This document shows, piece after piece, positions 58,022-64,000 of a stretch of 64,000 nt of DNA (position 1 is the stretch's first letter; each line of letters starts with the position of its first letter). Made by a program: the position numbers and the translations under genes. The notes below the pieces were generated by a model. It was not told the origin of the DNA and made no database searches. It was given only the letters and a program-made list of their open reading frames with translations. The stretch is from Methylomonas sp. LW13. GTDB taxonomy: Bacteria > Pseudomonadota > Gammaproteobacteria > Methylococcales > Methylomonadaceae. The stretch spans positions 124,001 through 188,000 of the forward strand of contig NZ_CP033381.1 of NCBI RefSeq assembly GCF_016865255.1, read 5' to 3'.

Positions 58022-59908
58022 CTACAATTCGATGCGGATTCCCAGCTCGATCACACGTTCGACGGGGATTTTGAAATACTCTATCGCACTACTGGAATTA
58101 TGCGTTAAGAAACTGAACAAGGAGCGCCGCCATTTCGGCATCGGGCTTTTGCGGCGGAACGACAATTTTTCACTACCGATAAAAAACGATACGGTTTTTT
58201 GATCGATATCCAAGCCTTCGTGGCAGCAAAGTTGCAGGGCGCGGCGCACGTCCTGTTCCTCCTGAAATCCAAAATACAATTTCACCCGGTAAAAGCCACC
58301 GCTATCGCCGAACATGCGGATTTTTACCCTATGCGCTTCATCCACGTAAGGTTCCTCGCGGGTCACGATGGTCAGCACGATGAGTTTTTCGTGCATCACA
58401 TGGTTGTGCTCCAGGTTATGCAGCAAGACCTGCGGCACACCGTGTACGCTGCGGGCCATATAGATTGCCGTGCCGGGTACCGTAACCAGGGGCCGGTCTT
58501 TCAAACGTTCGTCCAAGTCCTCGAACAATACCCGTTTTTCGTCCAGGTACCGGGCTAACAATTCCTTGCCTTTGATCCATGTGGTCATAATCAAGAAAAA
58601 CACCGTACCTACCACCAGCGGCAACCAGCCACCGTGCGGGATTTTCAGGCTGTTGGAAGACAGAAACAGCAGGTCGATAATCAAAAAAGTCGACAGAAAA
58701 GCAATGCTGGTGGCTTTGTTCCATTGCCAGAGGGCCTGGATGACGATAAAGGCCAGGATGGTATCGACAATCATCGTGCCGGTTACGGCAATGCCGTATG
58801 CCGATGCCAATGCGGACGACGATCTGAAGCTGAGAACTAAAATAAACACCGAGACCATCAGCAGCCAGTTGACGGCAGGCAAATAGACTTGGCCCATTTC
58901 GTCGCCGGAGGTGTGGCGGATGTTCATTCTTGGGCAGTAACCGAGTTGTATGGCTTGCCGAGTTACCGAAAACGCCCCGGAAATGACGGCTTGCGAGGCG
59001 ATCACGGTGGACAGTGTTGCCAGGACCAGCAGCGGATATAGGGCCCAATGCGGCGCCATCAAATAAAACGGATTTTCGACGGCCTTGGGATTGCCGATCA
59101 ACAACGCGCCTTGGCCAAAGTAATTGAGCAGCAAGGCCGGAAATACGAAATAGAACCAGGCGCGCCGAATTGGTTTCAAACCGAAATGTCCCATATCGGC
59201 ATATAGGGCTTCGGCGCCGGTTATCGCCAACACCACCGCGCCCATGATTAAAAAGCCTTTCCAGCCCAATTCTATTAATAAGCTGACCGCGTAATAGGGG
59301 TTGATCGCCATCAATACATCCGGATGCTGGACAATACTGATGCCCCCCAAAAGACCCAGCGTGGCAAACCAGAAACACATAATGGGCGCAAACATTCTGC
59401 CGACTTTGCCGGTGCCTTTGGTCTGGATAAAAAACAGCACGCTGAGCACGATGATGGTGATCGGCAAAACGTAATGTTCCAGGCGCGGCGCCACGATTTG
59501 CAAACCTTCCACGGCGCTGAGTACCGAAATGGCCGGGGTAATCATGCTGTCGCCATAAAACAACGAGGCACCAAGCAGGCCGATGGTGACGATGAACGCT
59601 TTGCGTTCCGGATTATCTTTGGACCCCTGCAAGGCCAGCGCCATCAAGGCCATGATGCCGCCTTCGCCCTTATTGTCGGCGCGCATGATAAAAATGGCGT
59701 ATTTGGTGGTGACCACCAAGGTGATAGCCCAAAAAATCAAGGACAGCACCCCGAGCACATGGGTGGTATCGGTCGGCAAGCCGCCGTGAAAAACCTCTTT
59801 TACTGCATACAAAGGACTGGTGCCGATGTCCCCAAACACGACACCTATCGCGCTTAAAGCCAGTGTGTTGACTTGACCCTGGGGATGATCGGATTGTTTT
59901 ACGGACAT
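58022..59908 (-). CDS. kup: Kup low-affinity potassium transporter
   Basis: 628 residues with 12 predicted membrane segments and a cytoplasmic C-terminal tail. The N-terminal block LALSAIGVVFGDIGTSPLYA is the Kup/HAK signature. EGGIMALMALAL and the GDSMITPAISVLSAVEGL stretch are also conserved. Length equals typical bacterial Kup. It is a single-gene unit, convergent with the lipoprotein gene. Confidence 0.95.
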   Translation of the reverse strand: MSVKQSDHPQGQVNTLALSAIGVVFGDIGTSPLYAVKEVFHGGLPTDTTHVLGVLSLIFWAITLVVTTKYAIFIMRADNKGEGGIMALMALALQGSKDNPERKAFIVTIGLLGASLFYGDSMITPAISVLSAVEGLQIVAPRLEHYVLPITIIVLSVLFFIQTKGTGKVGRMFAPIMCFWFATLGLLGGISIVQHPDVLMAINPYYAVSLLIELGWKGFLIMGAVVLAITGAEALYADMGHFGLKPIRRAWFYFVFPALLLNYFGQGALLIGNPKAVENPFYLMAPHWALYPLLVLATLSTVIASQAVISGAFSVTRQAIQLGYCPRMNIRHTSGDEMGQVYLPAVNWLLMVSVFILVLSFRSSSALASAYGIAVTGTMIVDTILAFIVIQALWQWNKATSIAFLSTFLIIDLLFLSSNSLKIPHGGWLPLVVGTVFFLIMTTWIKGKELLARYLDEKRVLFEDLDERLKDRPLVTVPGTAIYMARSVHGVPQVLLHNLEHNHVMHEKLIVLTIVTREEPYVDEAHRVKIRMFGDSGGFYRVKLYFGFQEEQDVRRALQLCCHEGLDIDQKTVSFFIGSEKLSFRRKSPMPKWRRSLFSFLTHNSSSAIEYFKIPVERVIELGIRIEL

Positions 59909-60133
59909 ATGGAATCAATCGGAAATACAAGACGGGAGTGGAAATTATGCCACAGATTGTAATTTAGCCCGAAACCGTCATCAGCCAGTGGGGATTTTGA
60001 CGGCTGAAACGTCTTAGTAAGGAATGGTTAGATAGTGTTGTTTCCTGTAAGGATGGCTGTCGCGCTAAGACGTATTAATTTACAATGCCCGGCTAAATTC
60101 GAATCGCGCTTAATTTTGTATTCAACAGTTTAT

Positions 60134-60925
60134 ATGTATTTATTTAAAAACCACGAGGATGCTTTGCAAAATAAAGAGTTAGCGTCGTTCGGCGGTTATC
60201 TGCCGGCAGTGGCAAGCGGTTCCGGCTCATTTTGGCGGACGCTATTGGGAGAGGAACGGCCCGCCAGCATGCTGAGGCTGTTAACGCTATTAGTCGCGTT
60301 GCTGCATGTTTGGGGTTTGCAGCAATTGCTGAAACCCGAGGAAAAAGTCACGCCGGCGCAACCTTTGATGATGGAAGTATCGATGATTGCGATGTCAGCA
60401 CCTAAGCCCGCCGCCGCCCCGCCGCCTCCCGCCCCGCCGCCGCCCAAAAAAGAGCCGCCGCCGAAAAAGCCGCAGCCCAAGCCGGTTCCCAAAAAAGCGC
60501 CGCCCATCGTGCAAAAGGCGCCCGAATATGCGCCGGTTGAGCCGGTTTCCGAGCCGCCGCCGACACCGGTAAGCAATACAGCGAGCAGTGCGCCGGTAAC
60601 GACTACGACGACCAACACGACCGCGACCAACGCCGAGCAGTTTACCGAAGCCAATTTTCGGGCAAACTACGCCCACAACCCCAAGCCGGAATATCCGATG
60701 ATTGCGAAAAGCCGCGGATGGCAGGGCAAGGTGATGTTACGGGTACAAGTCTCGCCGGAGGGTTTAAGCGATTCGGTGGCGGTCGAGCACAGCAGCGGCC
60801 ACGAGATGCTAGACGAATCGGCGGTGGAAGCCGTGAAAAAATGGAAATTCATTCCGGCCAAACGCGGCGAAACGCCGGTGGCCAGTTCGGTGATTGTGCC
60901 AATAATTTTTACTTTGCGTGAATAA
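60134..60925 (+). CDS. tonB: TonB energy-transducing protein
   Basis: 263 residues from the ATG at 60134; an upstream frame to 60035 is less likely. An N-terminal cytoplasmic region of about 45 residues precedes the single membrane segment (LRLLTLLVALLHVWGL). A Pro/Lys-rich periplasmic spacer follows (runs of PPPAPPPPKKEPPPKK). The C-terminal domain has NPKPEYPMIAKSRGWQGKV, the YP motif that contacts TonB-dependent receptors. It heads a tonB-exbB-exbD operon. Confidence 0.92.
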   Translation: MYLFKNHEDALQNKELASFGGYLPAVASGSGSFWRTLLGEERPASMLRLLTLLVALLHVWGLQQLLKPEEKVTPAQPLMMEVSMIAMSAPKPAAAPPPPAPPPPKKEPPPKKPQPKPVPKKAPPIVQKAPEYAPVEPVSEPPPTPVSNTASSAPVTTTTTNTTATNAEQFTEANFRANYAHNPKPEYPMIAKSRGWQGKVMLRVQVSPEGLSDSVAVEHSSGHEMLDESAVEAVKKWKFIPAKRGETPVASSVIVPIIFTLRE

Positions 60926-60940
60926 AAATCGGAGAGATTA

Positions 60941-61621
60941 ATGCCCTACCATATAGCCCCGGAAGCGGTTATCGACGCTACCCTTTACACATTGCTGGTG
61001 TTTTCGTTGATAACGTGGACGTTGATTTTTTTCAAAATCTGGCAGTTTGCCAAGAATAATTATTACAACAAACGATACGACAGCGCTTTTTGGGACACTA
61101 CCGATTTAAATGCCGCCGAGCAACTGCCCGCCGAAACCGCGCGCGGCCCTAAAGCTCGCGTCGCAGCCTGCGGCTTTGCCTGGTTGGCGGAAATGACGCA
61201 TCCGGAAACCTGCACCAGCCTGAAGTTTCGTGGCTCTCCACAAGACTTGCTGGAACAAACCCTGCGTAAACAGACTCAGGACGAACAACGCCGAATGGAA
61301 AGCGGCTTGACCATGCTGGCCAGTATCGGTAGCACCGCGCCGTTCGTCGGCCTGTTCGGTACGGTACTGGGCATCATGCACGCCATGCACGACATCAGCG
61401 CCAGCGGTTCGGCCAGTTTGGACGTAGTGGCCGGGCCAATCGGCGATGCATTAATTGCTACGGCTATCGGTATCGCCGTAGCCGTACCAGCAGTGTTGGC
61501 CTATAATTTCTTCCAGCGTCGCGCCAAGCACCATCGGGCTTCGCTGGAAAATTTCGTCGAGGGTTTTCTGCATATCGCCTTCGGCGACTCAAACATCAAT
61601 ACCAGTAAAAACAAGGATTAA
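60941..61621 (+). CDS. exbB: ExbB proton channel subunit
   Basis: 226 residues, MotA/TolQ/ExbB family. The first membrane segment is LLVFSLITWTLIFFKIW. The conserved TM2-TM3 region includes LASIGSTAPFVGLFGTVLGI and GPIGDALIATAIGIAVAVPA. It starts 15 nt after tonB with GGAGA ahead of the ATG and lies 4 nt before exbD. Confidence 0.94.
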   Translation: MPYHIAPEAVIDATLYTLLVFSLITWTLIFFKIWQFAKNNYYNKRYDSAFWDTTDLNAAEQLPAETARGPKARVAACGFAWLAEMTHPETCTSLKFRGSPQDLLEQTLRKQTQDEQRRMESGLTMLASIGSTAPFVGLFGTVLGIMHAMHDISASGSASLDVVAGPIGDALIATAIGIAVAVPAVLAYNFFQRRAKHHRASLENFVEGFLHIAFGDSNINTSKNKD

Positions 61622-61625
61622 TTAC

Positions 61626-62036
61626 ATGGGATTTAAAACAAACTCAGACGACGATGGGCCGGTTAGCGAGATTAATGTTACGCCGCTGGTAGATGTGATG
61701 TTGGTGTTGGTGATTATCTTGTTGGTCACCGCACCGTTGTTGACCCAATCGGTCAACGTGGCTTTGCCGAAAACGGCCTCCACGACCCCGGATTTGGAAA
61801 AGCAGCCTATGCAACTGGGTATCGACGCGCAAGGTGCCGTAACCCTGAATAAAAACGCCGTGGCCGATTTAGCGGCGTTGGATACCACGCTGAGGAACGA
61901 ATTGGCCGGCAACCCCGAGCTAATCATTCACATTTATGCCGATCAAGGCGTGAATTACGGCAAAGTGGCGGAAGTGATGGCGACAGTACAGCATGCCGGG
62001 ATTTCCAAGTTGGCATTCGTGACATTGGAAAAGTAA
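61626..62036 (+). CDS. exbD: ExbD proton channel subunit
   Basis: 136 residues. EINVTPLVDVMLVLVIILLV contains the essential membrane Asp of ExbD. The short periplasmic domain ends YGKVAEVMATVQHAGISKLA. With ExbB it powers TonB. A strong terminator follows. Confidence 0.94.
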   Translation: MGFKTNSDDDGPVSEINVTPLVDVMLVLVIILLVTAPLLTQSVNVALPKTASTTPDLEKQPMQLGIDAQGAVTLNKNAVADLAALDTTLRNELAGNPELIIHIYADQGVNYGKVAEVMATVQHAGISKLAFVTLEK

Positions 62037-62103
62037 TCCATATCGGCTGGGTTTCTCGCCCAACTCGCGATCCCCCTCCAACGCTTTAACGATTCTGTTG
62101 ACT

Positions 62104-62137
62104 AAATCCGGGTTACCGATTACCCGGATTTATTTTT
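62104..62137 (+). terminator. Rho-independent terminator after exbD
   Basis: Perfect 10-bp stem AAATCCGGGT / ACCCGGATTT, 8-nt loop, then ATTTTT. It sits at the convergent junction; the stop codon of the rimK-like gene is inside the hairpin. Confidence 0.85.
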
Positions 62138-63010
62138 CCCGACATGCTTTTCAATGTATTCGATCATCAAGCCGGCAATATCCTTGTCGCTGGTTTTTTC
62201 TATGCCTTCCAGGCCGGGCGAGGAATTGACTTCCATCACCAGCGGTCCGCGTTTGGAACGCAGCAAATCCACGCCGCAGACGTTGAGCCCCATGATTTTC
62301 GCGGCGCGCACTGCCGCCGAGCGCTCCTGCGGGGTCAATCGGACCAGCGTGGCCGTGCCGCCACGATGAAGATTGGAACGAAATTCACCTTCGCGGCCTT
62401 GGCGTTTCATCGCCGCCACCACCTTGTCGCCGATAACAAAGCAGCGAATATCACTACCCGCGGCTTCCTGAATGAACTCCTGCACCATGATGTTGGCGTT
62501 TAGACCCATGAACGCCTGAATCACGCTATGCGCGGCGTTATGAGTTTCCGCCAGCACCACGCCTATGCCTTGCGAACCTTCCACCAGTTTGATCACCAGC
62601 GGCGCGCCGCCGACTTCGGCGATTAGATCTTCGATGTTATCCGGATTGTGGGCAAACGCGGTAATGGGCAAATCGATACCCTTGCGAGCCAGCAACTGGC
62701 TGGACGCCAGTTTGTCGCGGGAGCGGCTGATCGATGCGGAATTGTTGAGAACAAAGGTGTTCATTACCTCGAATTGCCTAAGCACCGCCGTGCCGTAAAA
62801 GGTGATAGACGCACCGATGCGGGGAATGACCGCGTCGTAACCCACCAGATTTTCACCCATGTAATGAATGGACGGCTTCATGGAAGTGATATTCATGTAG
62901 CAGTGGGTCGGGTCCAGCACCCTGGCCTCATGGCCGCGAGCGGCGGCGGCCTCCAGCAGTCGGACGCTGGAATACAGCGTCGCGTCGCGCGACAGGATCG
63001 CTATTTTCAT
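62120..63010 (-). CDS. rimK: RimK-type ATP-grasp alpha-L-glutamate ligase
   Basis: 296 residues, near the length of E. coli RimK (300). [18 protein letters not shown] and the ATP-grasp elements [19 protein letters not shown] and [20 protein letters not shown] with SSPGLEGIE are diagnostic. RimK adds glutamates to ribosomal protein S6; other RimK-like ligases act elsewhere, so the substrate is by family. Single gene. Confidence 0.9.
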   Translation of the reverse strand: MKIAILSRDATLYSSVRLLEAAAARGHEARVLDPTHCYMNITSMKPSIHYMGENLVGYDAVIPRIGASITFYGTAVLRQFEVMNTFVLNNSASISRSRDKLASSQLLARKGIDLPITAFAHNPDNIEDLIAEVGGAPLVIKLVEGSQGIGVVLAETHNAAHSVIQAFMGLNANIMVQEFIQEAAGSDIRCFVIGDKVVAAMKRQGREGEFRSNLHRGGTATLVRLTPQERSAAVRAAKIMGLNVCGVDLLRSKRGPLVMEVNSSPGLEGIEKTSDKDIAGLMIEYIEKHVGKNKSG

Positions 63011-63028
63011 AGGTAAACAGTGCCAGGT

Positions 63029-63703
63029 TTACAGATGAATGCCATCAAAATCGCTGACTTGCACATGTTCAGTGTCGGAGTTGGGATTCTGGTCGCGCAC
63101 CAGCCAGCAAGTGGCGAAGCCGGCCTGGCGCGCGGCGTCTAATTCGTCTTTTATATCCGACAAGAACAGGATTTGTTCGGCCGGCAAGCCAAGCTCGGCG
63201 GCAATTCGCTCATACGATGTTGCCTCTTTCTTGCCACCGATGTGTGTATCGAAATAACCGGAAAATAAAGGGGTAAGATCGCCGAAGTCGCTGTACCCGA
63301 ACAACAGCTTTTGCGCCTGCACCGAGCCGGAGGAATAGACATAAAGCTTGTAGCCCAGGCCAAACCAGTTTCTCAAGTTGCGCACAGCGTCTTCATAGAC
63401 ATGGCCGGTGAAATCGCCGTTGCGATAGCCTTCCAGCCAGATCAAGCCCTGCAAGGATTTTAACGGCGTAATTTTTTGGTCGGTATCTATCCAGTGGATG
63501 AACTGTGCAATCAGTGCATCGTCATCAAGTTCACCGCCGGCTAACTGCTTGGCATCGGTCAATAATAGCTTGATCTCGGCTTGCTCTCGATGGCGGCTCA
63601 CAAAATCCGGCAAGCGGGCGCGGGCGTACGGAAACAACACATCTTTGACGAACGACAATGACGATGTGGTTCCCTCAATGTCGGTAACAATAGCCTTGAT
63701 CAT
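63029..63703 (-). CDS. mtnC: Acireductone synthase (enolase-phosphatase E1)
   Basis: 224 residues from the ATG at 63703. HAD-family motif I reads [12 protein letters not shown] with the nucleophile Asp and the acid/base Glu of MtnC; motif II is [14 protein letters not shown]; motif III is [14 protein letters not shown]. It converts diketomethylthiopentyl phosphate to acireductone in methionine salvage. Its ATG overlaps the mtnD stop (ATGA), so the two are coupled. Confidence 0.94.
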   Translation of the reverse strand: MIKAIVTDIEGTTSSLSFVKDVLFPYARARLPDFVSRHREQAEIKLLLTDAKQLAGGELDDDALIAQFIHWIDTDQKITPLKSLQGLIWLEGYRNGDFTGHVYEDAVRNLRNWFGLGYKLYVYSSGSVQAQKLLFGYSDFGDLTPLFSGYFDTHIGGKKEATSYERIAAELGLPAEQILFLSDIKDELDAARQAGFATCWLVRDQNPNSDTEHVQVSDFDGIHL

Positions 63704-64000
63704 AAGCCGGCGACGTATTGGTCCAGCGTCGGAAAACTTTCTGCAATCGGATTGCCGGTAAATTCCGCCACCCAGCCGTCTTCGGTAGTGAACAGGCGTA
63801 TGCATTTAAACGCCGGGTTTTCGCCCATGTCGAACCAATGAGTGGTGTTGGCCGGCACGCTAATCAGATCGCCTTGCTCGCACAGCATGGCATAAACTTG
63901 ATCGCCGACATGCAGATAAAACAGCCCTTTGCCTTCCACGAAGAAACGCACTTCAAAATCGCTGTGGGTATGCTCGGCCAAAAACTTCTGCCGTAACGCA
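63700..64000 (-). CDS. mtnD: Acireductone dioxygenase (N-terminal part beyond window)
   Basis: The C-terminal 99 residues are in the window and the frame is open to the edge. The cupin metal motif [20 protein letters not shown] provides two His and a Glu, and the third His is in NTTHWFDMG. MtnD oxidises acireductone to the 2-keto acid precursor of methionine plus formate. It lies directly upstream of mtnC with a 4-nt overlap. Confidence 0.93.
   Translation of the reverse strand, partial: ALRQKFLAEHTHSDFEVRFFVEGKGLFYLHVGDQVYAMLCEQGDLISVPANTTHWFDMGENPAFKCIRLFTTEDGWVAEFTGNPIAESFPTLDQYVAGL

Overview
The window reads as chromosome of a gammaproteobacterial (type I) methanotroph, most likely Methylomonas or a close relative. 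The main evidence is a copper membrane monooxygenase operon in the A-B-C order of pxmABC at the left edge and a complete soluble methane monooxygenase operon (mmoXYBZDC, then mmoG and mmoR) near the right end. Supporting signs are a VPLPGA-type exosortase sorting tail and widespread type I methanotroph-style intergenic repeats. No rRNA, tRNA or CRISPR array is visible.

Layout. 1-2474: pxmA (5' end cut by the window), pxmB, pxmC. 2481-9785: AT-rich accessory segment bounded by two inverted copies of a 326-bp non-autonomous transposable element. Each copy has 13-bp terminal inverted repeats and its own 7-bp target duplication. The segment holds an MFS transporter, a tautomerase, a DUF1993 protein, a ParDE toxin-antitoxin pair, a broken second copy of the MFS 3' end, a zinc-ribbon protein and two adjacent P-loop GTPases. 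9929-12421: quinone-oxidoreductase-like and short-chain dehydrogenase genes divergent from an HxlR regulator. 12564-17636: late cobalamin synthesis (cobU, cobT, cobS, bluB, cobQ) with a TM2 protein inside. 17629-29223: universal stress protein, a membrane protein, an ABC-F ATPase, a secreted metzincin-like lipoprotein and an RND efflux triad. 29534-30277: short MetF-like reductase.

30539-40695: a trp cluster (trpE, trpG, trpD, trpC, all on the minus strand) split by insertions. A HigBA pair sits inside a 41-bp duplication of the trpD 3' end. A low-GC orphan gene lies between two inverted structured repeats. A YoeB-type pair, a flavoprotein, a PEP-CTERM-like protein and a membrane-DUF2442 gene with an in-frame stop lie between trpG and trpD. 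41153-46485: a Sec-exported RHS protein with a C-terminal nuclease-like toxin domain, a putative immunity gene and an IS5-type transposase remnant.

46966-56530: the sMMO locus. mmoX has a textbook sigma-54 promoter with upstream GTCCA/TGGAC palindromic half-sites, and the operon closes with a strong terminator after mmoG. mmoR follows as a separate unit. No mmoQ/mmoS copper-sensing pair is present here. 56605-64000: FAH-family hydrolase, His-rich lipoprotein, Kup, TonB-ExbB-ExbD, a RimK-like ligase, and mtnC/mtnD of methionine salvage (mtnD cut by the right edge).

The strongest lead for something undescribed is the four-copy repeat family. Its internal stems differ in sequence between subfamilies but keep their complementarity, and inverted pairs of it enclose AT-rich cargo. 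Secondary leads are the GTPase pair with its zinc-ribbon neighbour, the TA cassette in the trpD 3' end, and the RHS toxin/immunity pair.
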